A stretch of 64,000 nt of DNA from positions 558,001 to 622,000 of the forward strand of contig QJPP01007251.1 of the NCBI GenBank assembly GCA_003996215.1. The letters run 5' to 3'. Source of the stretch: Jaltomata sinuosa (Eukaryota > Streptophyta > Magnoliopsida > Solanales > Solanaceae). Below the pieces are notes generated by a model. The model searched no databases. It was not told where the DNA came from and saw nothing but the letters and a program-made list of their open reading frames with translations. Of the stretch, positions 46,139-56,699 are shown in pieces; position 1 is the stretch's first letter; each line of letters starts with the position of its first letter. The translations under genes and the position numbers were made by a program.

Positions 46139-46507
46139 TGATAGTAGATATTCATGAGAAAGATGAGTCAGCAAGAGAAACAATTAGAAACAACAAAGTA
46201 GTTAAGTCAATTAGTTAACAACTTTTGGCGGGAAAAGTTATTAGAACAGTAAAAGCTTCCGAAAAGCAGTTACGTAACAGAATAGTGGAACTAGTCCAAG
46301 TGTTTCAATTGTAGGTATGTGTAATCACTATAAATACATGTAATTGCTATGTAGAAGACAATCAATATACAAGTGACCTTTTTCCCTCTATTCAATTCAT
46401 CTTCTTCCTATCATATTATAGACTACTTTCTCGAATCCTCTCTGTTAGGATCTTGAGGTAGTTACTGAATCCTCGAGCTAAGATCAGCTCCTGCAATTCA
46501 GCTATTA
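46139..46507 (+). repeat. 5' LTR of the gypsy element
   Basis: Begins TGATAGTAGATATTCATGAG and ends GCTATTA. Contains CTATAAATAC near 46330 as the likely TATA box and aligns along its length with 51099-51484. It lacks a 14-base segment present in the 3' copy (near 51350-51370). Confidence 0.92.
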
Positions 46508-46508
46508 G

Positions 46509-46520
46509 TGGTATCAGAGC
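46509..46520 (+). other. Primer-binding site (initiator Met tRNA)
   Basis: TGGTATCAGAGC begins one base after the 5' LTR, the standard plant primer site complementary to the 3' end of initiator methionine tRNA. Confidence 0.9.
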
Positions 46521-46540
46521 AATAAGAGTTCTTGGCAGTC

Positions 46541-47572
46541 ATGGCGAAGGGATCGAGGGCAAATGGAGATCCAAACAATGAATCGAACACCTCTGAGGTG
46601 GGAGATTTAAGGGAAATGATGCAGTAATTGATTACGGAAGTTGGGGCCTTAACAGGGAAGGTTTCATTACTGGAAAAATTGGATCGAACAGTAATGGAAT
46701 TGCGGAAACATCTATTGGTTTCTGAGGAAAATCAGAGGGATAAAACACCAATGGAGCAAAGGGAAGGACCCTCTCGAGTGGTCTAGCCAGAAGGGGAAAG
46801 GGAGAGAAGCCCTCATAGTGGTAATAGTTACCATTCTAACCATTCTAGTTTCAACAGATGGTCAAGGATGGAGTTTTACAGTTTAATGGGGAAGATCTTA
46901 GATCTTGGTTATTCAAGATTGAGCAATTCTTTTCCATGGAGAATGTCCCACATGAGGAAAAAATTAGGGTAGCTGCATTACAGTTAGAAGGAGAAGCTAT
47001 TCAATAGCATTTGTCATTCATAAGGTACAGACAATACCTTCACCCTGCTACCAGGCAAGACTATGTGATGGCTTTAGTAGAGAGATTTGGAACTGACTTG
47101 ATGACCCCATGGAGGAAATTAAAAAGGTGAAGCAAGTAGCCAGTGTGATAGAGTACCAAGCTGTATTTGAAAGGAATTTGACTAGGGTGAACTTATCTCA
47201 GGAAAATGCTGTCAGTTGTTTCATTGGGGGGCTTAAGCCTGACTTGAAATTGCTGTTAAGATCTCAAATCCTACAACATTATCCCAAGTCTACAAGAGTG
47301 CTAGAATGCAAGAAGCATTCTTTTCTGCTATTAGGCAACCTTCTTCAGTGGCTGGTCATGCCAATTATGGGGGAAGTACATCAAGAAGGGGAGTAGACAA
47401 CGAATATCAGAGTAAGCCCATACTACCAACTCCTGGTAGAGGAGGGGCTCCATTACAAAAAGGGTTCCATAGAAGGACCTTGAGCCCAGAAGAAATGAAT
47501 GAGAAGAGAGCAAAAGGTCTCTGCTACTTCTGTGAAGAGAAAAATGAACTAGGTCATAAGTGCAGAATCTGA
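46541..47572 (+). pseudogene. Gypsy gag, disrupted
   Basis: Starts at ATG 46541 (MAKGSRANGDPNNESNTSE) and meets a TAG in frame within 30 codons (EMMQ-stop); later segments need frame changes. A retrotransposon gag core appears at 47109-47396 (EEIKKVKQVASVIEYQAVFE, NAVSCFIGGLKPDL). A zinc-knuckle-like CYFCEEKNELGHKC ends the region near 47565. It would form the nucleocapsid if intact. Confidence 0.85.
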
Positions 47573-50500
47573 AGCAGCTATATGTGCTGGAGTTAGAAGA
47601 ACCAAATGAGGAACGATGTTTTGGGGAAGAGTTGCATTGTCAAGAGATAGACCAAGAAGTACAACAAGGCACTGAGCAGTTAGAAATATCCATCCATGCT
47701 TTGAATGGATCAATGGGCTATAGGACCTTGAAGGTCATTGGGTATCATTCCAAGTAGCCTTTACATATTCTTGTAGACACTGGATGTTCTCATAACTTTA
47801 TGGAGCCTTCACTAGTTGAAAAGTTAGGATGTCAGGTTACACAAATTTTTCCTCAAGATATTGCTGCAGCTAATGGAAATCTTAAGGTGGATAAGGTGTG
47901 CAAGGTCTCTTGGTTACTACAAGGTGCAGAGTTCACAACTGAATTCTTGTTGTTGCCACTAGGCAATTGTAGGGTGATCTTCTGTACTGTACTGACACTT
48001 GGAGACATTAAGATGAATTTCAACAAACTCACTATGGAGTTTTGGTATCAAGGGAGGAAGAATTTGTTGAGGGGAGCAGGCAAGCAAATCTATTTCTTTT
48101 GGAGCTGGAAAATGGGAGAAACTAACAGGTAATCAAGCTCAGTTGTTCATGATTCAGGTAGCTCCTAGTATGAATGCTGAATTATTTGCCTTGAAAACTA
48201 CTGATAACACTAATAAGGATCCTTGAATAGTGAGGTTATTGAAAGAATATAAAGGTTTATTTTCTAAGCCTACTGGATTACCTCCCTTTAGGGGAATATA
48301 TGACCACAAGATTGTCTTACAATCTGGAACTGAGCATGTTAACAAGAGACCCTACATGTATCCTCCTCCTAAGAAAGATATAATTGAAGAGTTAGTACAA
48401 CAAATGTTACACCAGGGTATCATTCAACCAAGCAGTAGTCCTTTTGCCTCACCAGTGGTATTGGTTGGCAAGAAGGATGGGTCATGGAGGCTATGTGTAG
48501 ATCACAGAGATCTTAACAGACACACTGTTAAGAACAAGTTTCCTATACCATTGGTAGAAGACCTATTGGATGAGCTTGGGGGGTCTGTCATCTTCTCCAA
48601 AATTGAACTTAGAGCAGGGTATCATCAGCTGAGGATGGCCAAGGAGGACATATCTAAAATAACATTCAGGACTTACTTAGGACGCTTTGAATATCTAGTG
48701 ATGCCTTTTGGATTGTCCAATCCACCAGCAACCTTCCAAGGGTTGATGAACACTGTATTTCAGAAGTTTTTAAGGAAACATGTCTTAGTGTTCTTTGATG
48801 ACATTCTAATCTATAACAAATCTATTGAAGATCATATATTGCATTTGAGAGATGTGTTCACTGCAATGAAAGGTCACCAGTTATTGGCTAAAGAAAGCAA
48901 ATGCTTCTTTGGGGTTGATAGGATTGAGTACCTTGGTCATTTTATCACCAACGAATGAGTCTCCACTGATCCTCAGAAGATAATTGTTGTGCAAAACTAG
49001 CATGTACCTACCACTATTAAGCAACTAAGGGGCTTTATTGGTCTAGCAGGCTATTATAGAAGATTCATACAAAATTTTGGCATCATAAGCAAACCACTTA
49101 CTGATCTTTTAAAGAAAGATGGTTTCAAGTGGTCTCCAACTGCTACCTATGCTTTTGAAACTGAAAAAGGCACCGACTAGAGCTCCTATATTGGCTTTGC
49201 CTGATACAACCAAGACTTTTGTGGTGGAGACTGATGCAAGTCGATTTGGTATAGGAGTTGTGCTAATGCAACAGGGACATCCCATTGTTTTCCTCAGTAA
49301 AACCTTGTCTCCAAGACATGCAGCTATGTCTGTCTATGACAGAGAGTTGTTAGCTATAGTGTTTGTAGTTTCCAGGTGGTCTCAATATTTACTAGGACAG
49401 AAATTTGTTATAAAAACTGATCAAAGGGCTTTGAAGTTCTTAATAGAGTAGAAACTACACACTAATTCTCAGCTAATGTGGTTAATAAAACTGATGCCAT
49501 TTGATTATACTATTGAATACAAAGCTGGGGTGGAAAATAAGGTTGCTGATGCACTCTCAAGGGTTCAAGGTGCTGAACTCTTAGCTTTAGCTATCTCTCC
49601 TATTGGCTCTAAACTACTCCAAGTTGTTGAAGAGAGTTGGACAACAAACACTAAGTTACATGAGTTGATTAGTTGGACAACAAACACTAAGTTACATGAG
49701 TTGATTACTTAGTTACAGACTGATAATGTGCATCCTTCTCAATTCACTTGATGCCAGAACAAATTGATAAGAAAGGGCAAGTTAGTAGTGGGAAAGGTGA
49801 CCCAACTAAGACAAGACTGTAACTCAGTGTCTGGTGCCATCCTTCTCCTTATGGCACTCAACTCCACAGGGAGGCCATTCTGGTATTGAGGCTACATTGA
49901 AGAGGCTGAGCACACTGTTCTATTGGAAGGGTATGAGAAGAGATGTTCAATAGTTTATCTAAAAGTGTGATGTATGCCAGAGGAGTAAAGCTGATTTAGC
50001 AACCTATCCTGGTCTCTTACAACCCCTACCCATTCCTGGTGTGGTCATAGATAAGCATGAATTTTATTGATGGATTACCCAAGTCTCATGGTCATGAGGT
50101 TATTTTGGTGGTAGTTGACAGACTTAGCAAATATGCCCATTTCATTCCTCTTAAACATCCATATACAACTCAATCAGTTGCCAAGTGTTTTATGGATGTC
50201 ATTGTCAGACTTGATGGTCTTCCTGACAACATCAGTGATAGGGATGTTGTGTTCTTCAGTACTTTTTGGCAAGAATTGTTTGCCATTCAAGGAGTGCAGT
50301 TGAATTTGTCCTCAACATATCACCCTCAGAGTGATGAACAAACTGAGGTCCTTAATAGGTGTCTAGAAACCTATCTCAAATGTTTTTGTGCTGAAGATGC
50401 TAAGGGATGGTTTGATTGCTTGCCCATGGCAGAGTACTGGTACAACACTTGCCATCACTTAGCAATTGAGTTGACACCCTATGAAGCCCTCTATGGTCGA

Positions 50501-51087
50501 CCCCCTCCCTTACATCTACCTTACTTACTAGGGGAGTCTTCTTCTGCTGATGTAGATAACACTTTGCTCAACAAAGAAATGAAGTTGCAACTGCTTAGAC
50601 ACCATTTGATTAAAGCTTAGCTCAGAATGAAACAACAGACTGATAAACATAGAAGTGATAGGACTTTTTCAGTAGGGGATTGAGTTTATTTCTAAGCTAG
50701 ACCCTACAGATAGGTGACATTATCAGATACTCCTCATCATAAGCTGACTGCTAAATATTATGGACCATTTCAAGTTCTTAAGAAGGTTGGTCCAGTGGCC
50801 TATACCTTGCTCTTTCCTGAAGCTGTGAAGGTTCACCTTACTATTCATGTATCACTATTGAAGAGATGTTATGAGGTGCCTTCTTAGATTGTTTATCTAC
50901 CCATTATTGACATTGCTAATCCACATTGCTCAGAAGCCGAGGCTCTTTTGCAAAGAAGAATGGTTAAGAAAGGGAATAAGTCTGCGGAACAGGTCCTAGT
51001 GAAGTGGAAAGAGTGGCCCGCAGATGCTGCCACTTGGGAGTTTTTGAATGTCCTCAAGACTAGGTTTCCATCCTTTGATCCTTGAGG
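47560..51087 (+). pseudogene. Gypsy pol (PR-RT-RH-IN-chromodomain), disrupted
   Basis: Protease motif ILVDTGCSHNF near 47770-47800. Reverse transcriptase at 48230-48958, with SSPFASPVVLVGKKDGSWRL, FGLSNPPATFQGLMN and the catalytic FFDDILIY. RNase H at 49119-49451, with VVETDASRFGIGVVLMQQGH and YDRELLAI. Integrase zinc site CDVCQRSK near 49970 and core with DRLSKYAHF and STYHPQSDEQTEVLNRCLE. A chromodomain near 50950-51060 reads VLVKWKEWPADAATWE. Interruptions: TGA after the RT thumb region (48956), TAG in RNase H (49449), TAG at 49710, TGA at 49750 and others. A 36-base in-frame duplication (about 49635-49706) repeats SWTTNTKLHELI. Confidence 0.92.
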
Positions 51088-51098
51088 ACAAGGATCCC

Positions 51099-51484
51099 TG
51101 ATAGTAGATATTCATGAGAAGGATGAGTCAGCAAGAGAAACAATTAGAAGCAGCAAAGTAGTTAAATCAAGTAGTTAACAACTTTTGGCGGGAAAAGTTG
51201 TTAGAACAGTACGTAGAAGCTTCCGAAAAGCAGTTACATAACAGAATAGTAGAACTAGTCCAAATATTTCAATTGTAGGTCCGTGTAATCACTATAAATA
51301 CATGTAATTGCTATGTAAAAGACAATCAATATACAAGTTACTTTTTTCCCTATATTTAATTCTTCTATTCAATTCATCTTCTTCCGACCATATTATAGAC
51401 TACTTTCTTGAATCCTCTCTGTTAGGATCCTGAGGTAGTTAATGAATCCTCGAGCTAAGATCAGCTTCTACAATTCAACTATCA
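51099..51484 (+). repeat. 3' LTR of the gypsy element
   Basis: 386 bp, begins TGATAGTAGATATTCATGAG and ends CAACTATCA. Preceded by the purine-rich CTTGAGGACAAGGATCCC that should prime plus-strand synthesis. The AATTA duplication follows directly. Confidence 0.92.
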
Positions 51485-51504
51485 AATTATTATTGTGTTT
51501 ATAA

Positions 51505-51624
51505 GGATTCAACTAATTGTTGAGTTCTTGTTTATTTTTCAACCCTAAACATTGACATTTTTTTGGATTCAACTAATTGTTGAGTTCTTGTTTATTTTTC
51601 AACCCTAAACATTGACATTTTTTG
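51505..51624. repeat. 60-bp exact tandem duplication
   Basis: Two virtually identical head-to-tail copies of a 60-base unit starting GGATTCAACTAATTGTTGAG (starts at 51505 and 51565). It lies 20 bases beyond the gypsy 3' LTR. The near identity implies a recent event. Confidence 0.9.
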
Positions 51625-51657
51625 GTTTGGTTTGATTTTGATTTCAATTTTAAAAAA

Positions 51658-52046
51658 GGAAACTTACATAGTTATGCTATATTAAGAAAATATTTACCAT
51701 CTATACCAATAACCTTTTTTTTCATTGAACACTTATAATACATTTATAATACACTTTTAATACATATTGCAGAGAACAATTTATAAAACACATATAATAC
51801 AAATTTTATTCATCAATAATACATTTCTCACACACTTTAATACAGTTATAATACATTGTGCCAATTTCTTACCAAACAAACATAATACATTTTAAAACAC
51901 TTATAATACATTTATATTGCATGCATAATTCACTTTTAATACATAGTACAAATTTATCATAATATTGCTATAGATGGTAATAAATAAAAAATATCGCTAA
52001 AGACAGTAATTGTTTATTAAAAAGTACTCACCCAAGTAATTTTTCC
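51658..52046 (+). repeat. Dispersed repeat family B, copy 2
   Basis: Same orientation and block order as 9541-9930: GGAAACTTACATAG, AAGAAAATATTTACCATCTA, GCAGAGAACAATTTATAAAA, AAAAAGTACT. Contains no coding sequence. Confidence 0.75.
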
Positions 52047-52208
52047 TTTTAAAAATTGACAAAAATTAATTTGATTTTTTATTTTAAGCAAAAAATAATT
52101 GAAAAAATTGCACCAGATCGACTATATAAGTACTTATTTAAAGTTTATAATTGAGCGAGCACACACATATAAGTTTAAAATCTTTTGCACTTTTGGTTCA
52201 TAATCTAC

Positions 52209-52478
52209 TCCATTCGGACCACTTAACTTGTCACATTTTTTGTTTACACGCTCCTTAAGAAAAACATTAACTAGAGTGTAATTTGACTAAACTATCCTTA
52301 TTTATTACACTTCAATATTTAATCTTCTTTCTTTTGCACTACATTAATATCTCTCCATATTTATGGCTAAGGGTAAAGATGAAAACAAACAAATAGTTAT
52401 AACTTGATTTTTCAAAATGACAACTATTTTGAACCATCTATTTTTAATAAGGACGACAAGTAAAATGGTTCAGTGAGA
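52209..52478 (+). repeat. MITE-like dispersed repeat, family A, copy 2
   Basis: Aligns with 4712-4988 through its length (TTTGCACTACATTAATATCT and neighbouring blocks). The left end CTCCATTCGGACCACTTAAC is better preserved here and is similar in style to Stowaway-type termini. Confidence 0.65.
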
Positions 52479-54568
52479 ATAGGTGTTTGCCTTTATAGTA
52501 AAAAGTTTTATTAATTTCCTCAGAAATGTATAAATTCTTGGGCAATACGTACGATTTTCTCGAGGATGCTACATACATATATTATTTTCTTGCATTATAT
52601 AATTTATAAAATATGAACCCGCTTTCTGGTGGTATTCGCCGATAATTTTGAAAGATTGATCTATTTTATTACTCCTATGTTTTTAAGAAATTCTGTTAGG
52701 AATTTATTTAATAGTAGCAATCAAATAAAGGATTTTAATCTTCCCTTCCTTTTCTTTTCCACCAAGCATTATTACTGCTATCAACTTGATGCTGATGGAT
52801 CATGGATGAAGTTGACTTTCAGATACTCTACTTAATAACTACTTTTTCTTCTTTAATTGAATTTTTTTATATATCTTTTAAATATTTTAAGTTGTTAATT
52901 ATTGTGATTTATAGTAACTTCTACGTAGTTTTGAAATATACAAACTTTATTTTTAAAAAAAAAAAAAACTTAAAACTTCAATGTTCGAATTCACGATCAA
53001 ACTTTAAAAATTTCAACTTCAAAATTTCAACTATGACACATAAATTGAGATAGGCTAACTATTTTTAATTATTAGCAAATGTGTAATTATAGACTAATTA
53101 TCTATCAAGTTTTTGACAAAGAAAACTTTTGAGAATTCAAAGAAACAACAGTAGGAGGGAGAGTATTGGCACATGGAATCCAATGAATTCACCCAAAGTT
53201 GTTAAAATGTCATATGTAATGTAATATATCCATGATGACCTTAATTAGAGGAAAATTGCAATCAAAAGCTTTGGTGATCTCTCATTTCTGAATAAGACGT
53301 TGTTGCCCAGCTGATAAGATCTAAGTAATTGAGAACTATCACACTACAGTATGGCCTAACATCAATGAAACTAACTAGAATAAACGATGATGGGAGATCA
53401 AAGTATAAATTATGATAGAAAAAAAAATGTTGAACTGATTTCATCTAGCTATTTTTCAAAATTTTAATAGACAAAGTGACTCGATACTTGTACAATTGAA
53501 AAGTGACAATACTTAATAATTTAGTCGAGTTACGCACAAGATATATCGAACGCCACACAATTATCAAAAGAAAAGAATTAAGTAATATATTCGAGCAAAG
53601 TAAATTTACTTAAAATATAGCAATAAATTAACAAATAGGTAAACCAAACTTTGGAAAGCAATTAGAGCAGTTTTGATTAAATAAAAATACTAAGAAAACT
53701 TTAGGCCAATTGGAAGAACTGAAAGAGCCTTTGATTACGAACAACAACGGTTGTTTTAAAGCTAAAATTTGTAATTATGTGCATTGGATAGAATATCAAA
53801 TCAAAAATATGTCAGTTTTGATGAATTTAAAAGTAAAGATAATTCACTTAAATAATAGATCCCTTAACCAAAAGAAATAATTGCAAGTTAGAGAGCTTCA
53901 ACCACATTGTATGACGTTCAATTATATACATTTTTTAATTGAAAAAGATTAGAAAAGCTCAGAATCGTTCATAATCTATATGGTTTAAATCTGTCAGGAG
54001 AAAAAACTCTATATTCTAGCTCGCATTTTTTCATTAGCAAATCTTCTTCATGTTTATGCTCCTTTTAACAGAAAGTTGGCACATTGGTTTGCCAATGTTT
54101 AATGATGGTCTTGTTAGCTTCCTATAAATATCTGCAATCTTCAACAATAACTCTTAGAAGGAGACTTGTCGGAGTTCACGATGAGCTGCTTTGATTCGGC
54201 AGCAATGGATTCTAGCTCTATTTTAAATTTTCTATCTTTCTTCTTTCCGACAGCTTTGTAGTGATCAGACATGTATTATCGTATATTAGTCACTTTTGCA
54301 CTTGTGTCATCAATTCTCGGGGTTGTTCTCATTGTCATTATGTTTCAAATTATAATTTGGATTTCAAACGTATCAATGTTTTATTTTATTTTTCGCATAT
54401 TACTGTTTTTCACTCATCTTGATGGTTAATAATGAATGGGATGATCCACCAAGGGGAAAGGATAGGTTTCCTCACGGTCTATTAGTATTTTTGGATCATG
54501 ACAATTCTATCATGTTAAGTATTAATGTTACCACTAACCAAAGTTTTAGAAAATAAATTTTTCTAGTA
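52479..54568. other. AT-rich spacer, nothing recognised
   Basis: Short AT-driven open frames only. No RNA gene or structured repeat identified. Confidence 0.4.
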
Positions 54569-54944
54569 ATAGCCTGTTTGGCCAAACTTATTTTTTGCTA
54601 AAAGTGTTTATTTTTTCTCAAAAGTGCTTATTTTGAAAAATTAAGGTGTTTGACCAAGCTTTTGGGGGAAAATAAGTGCTTCTGGGGAGTAGCTGAAGCT
54701 GATTTTCAGAAGCTAAAAAAGTAGTTTCTCCTCAAGAACACTTTTTTGAAAAGCACTTTTGAGAAAAATACACTTAGAAGCACTTTTAAAAAGCTTGGCC
54801 AAACACGATTTGCTGCTCAAAAGTGCTTTTTAAATCAATTAGCCAAACATAAATTGTTTTTCGCCAAAAGTACTTTTTTGAAAAGCACTTTTAAAAAAAC
54901 ACTTATCAAAATAAGCTGAATTTAGAAGCTTGGCCAAACAGGTT
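54569..54944. mobile_element. MITE with GCCTGTTTGGCCAA ends
   Basis: Left end TAGCCTGTTTGGCCAA and right end TTGGCCAAACAGGTTA are near-perfect inverted repeats bounded by TA. The interior is built from repeated AAAAGTGCTTATTTT, AAAAGCACTTTT and CTTGGCCAAAC blocks on both strands, giving a multi-branched foldback. About 376 bp, non-coding. Confidence 0.82.
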
Positions 54945-56111
54945 AAAAATGTTGAGCTCAAATTAAGAATTAGTAGTACTTTCTATTGTCTATGCTAATT
55001 GGCTAGAATTGTTGAATGAGGAAGAAGATAGTGCATACTTTGCTAGATATCGAATTATTATATTGAAATCGAAATTTTTGCTACTACGATTTTGTTATCA
55101 CTATATTTGGTATGGTCATGCATTCTTAAAAATTCTGATATTCAATATTATAAAGAAAATACTAAAATATCAAATATCATATTGAAATATTTACTTACAT
55201 AATTAGTAGAAAACTACATATCACATCTCATTTAATATCATTTTGTATCTAACTGAGGATTGGTAATGGTGTTAAGATTTTAGAACTTTGACTATCCTAT
55301 ATTGATTTACGAAATGTTCTTTTTGTGTAGTTGATTGACGAAGGGAGTTGTTTGTACTTTCTTTTGAATATTTTTACATGTGTAAAGTGGTAAGTCTGAT
55401 ATAATTAAGATGATTTTTGAAAAATCAGAGTCATAATTTTTTATTATATGAGTATATATAAGTCGAAGTCGTACAAACTACAGTTATCGATTTACCATAC
55501 TGCAAAATACTGAAATTGAACTTAAAAATACCGAACGACACCAAATTAATTTGGTATGGTAATAGTATATAATACTTGTAGAAACCATAAACCAAAATTA
55601 TCGAACCAAAATTTCCAATACCGTACCGTATCGTACCGTGCCCGCCCTAACATTAGGCACTTCCCATTTTTAACTCATTGATAATCTGGTGTTTTGTGCA
55701 CCATTTGCTTGATCAGTTTTTCAACCTTTACTTGTTCTTTTATGAATGGGATAACGTTTGATGAGAGGCCACTATGATTATATCAAAATATACCATATCT
55801 GCATCACGTTATGATTAGGAATATCAAATATTTCATGATTATAGTTGTTATTAATCCAACTATTTATGATAAGGCCACCAACTTTTTGGCAAAATGTATA
55901 CGGTTAACAACCACCCACATGTTAAGATCCAAATTCGAATTGGTTCCTGGTCCTGGTCAGAGACCAATGTGTTCGTACCGGGGGTCCAAAAGAAAAATAC
56001 AAATAATAAGTTGGCATACATATATAAGATAGTGGATTTTACCTTGAAATAGTACAGTGATATGAAATTCTTCTTAGTAGTTGCTGTACATTATGTCAGT
56101 TGATAACTAAG
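54945..56111. other. AT-rich spacer with a TACCGTACCG-type repeat
   Basis: A short segment near 55480-55650 contains TACCGTACCGTATCGTACCG and AATACCGAACGACACCAAAT, a composition seen in a common dispersed plant repeat, but no second end was resolved. No gene. Confidence 0.4.
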
Positions 56112-56535
56112 TTATGCTGAATTCTCTACACCCTTTGCTGGAGATGCCATGGAGAAGACTGAAAATACTTCAACCATGGAAATTACTCCACCAGAAATTG
56201 ATGCAATAGTCCTGTCAAGTAGAACTGAAGCAGCAACCCTCTGACCTCGAAAAGCAACTGTTGACACTGGTGTTGCAGCTTCTATGTTAGATGACATTCT
56301 AAAACCACTACTCCATTGGGTAACATACAATTCATTCAAATAACAACCCCAGTTGGCTCGTCGAGCAGCAGATTAACTGAATCTCTGAAATTAGCCTTTT
56401 CCGGAATCTTGAACCGTGTATGCCTCTGATGGAGCAAAGAGATCAGCAATGGAAATGCTCCGGTAAGTTCAAGCGAACTCCAGTAGAAAAAGAGTTGGTA
56501 AGCAGTGAAGAACCATTAGAAATAATAAAATATGA
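56112..56535 (-). other. Unidentified open reading segment downstream of PHYC
   Basis: On the minus strand one frame is open from about 56535 to the TAA at 56112 except for one TGA just before an ATG (MNELYVTQWSS). Upstream of that TGA it reads ANFRDSVNLLLDEPTGVVI; downstream, SNIEAATPVSTVAFRGQRVA and SISGGVISMVEVFSVFS. I recognise no family. It lies 165 bases past the PHYC stop on the same strand, so it may be PHYC 3' UTR, a relic of a captured gene, or chance openness in a less AT-rich patch. Confidence 0.3.
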
Positions 56536-56699
56536 CTCCCACAAGCAATAAATGAGGTTCCCCATCTAATAGCATTGGCTATATAGCCAGCAGATTTTGG
56601 CTCTCACCCTGTCGAAATCTTGATAAACTTGTCTTAAGAATTTCATGTAAAAATGTGTTGGCTGCAGCAGGATATCAGGAACACTGATGGCTGGAATTA

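Larger units (their letters stand above)
46139..51484 (+). mobile_element. Ty3/gypsy chromovirus retrotransposon, near full length, mutated
   Basis: A 5.35 kb element with LTRs at 46139-46507 and 51099-51484, flanked by a perfect 5-bp target duplication AATTA (46134-46138 and 51485-51489). Order: LTR, initiator-Met tRNA primer site, gag with zinc knuckle, protease, reverse transcriptase, RNase H, integrase, chromodomain, purine-rich tract, LTR. RT before integrase and a C-terminal chromodomain mark a chromovirus. Small size and short LTRs would suit the Reina clade (inference). Stops and frameshifts in gag and pol make it non-autonomous. LTRs differ at roughly 25 positions by eye plus two indels, so insertion is old but not ancient. 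Left LTR ends in TA where the right ends in CA. Confidence 0.93.
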
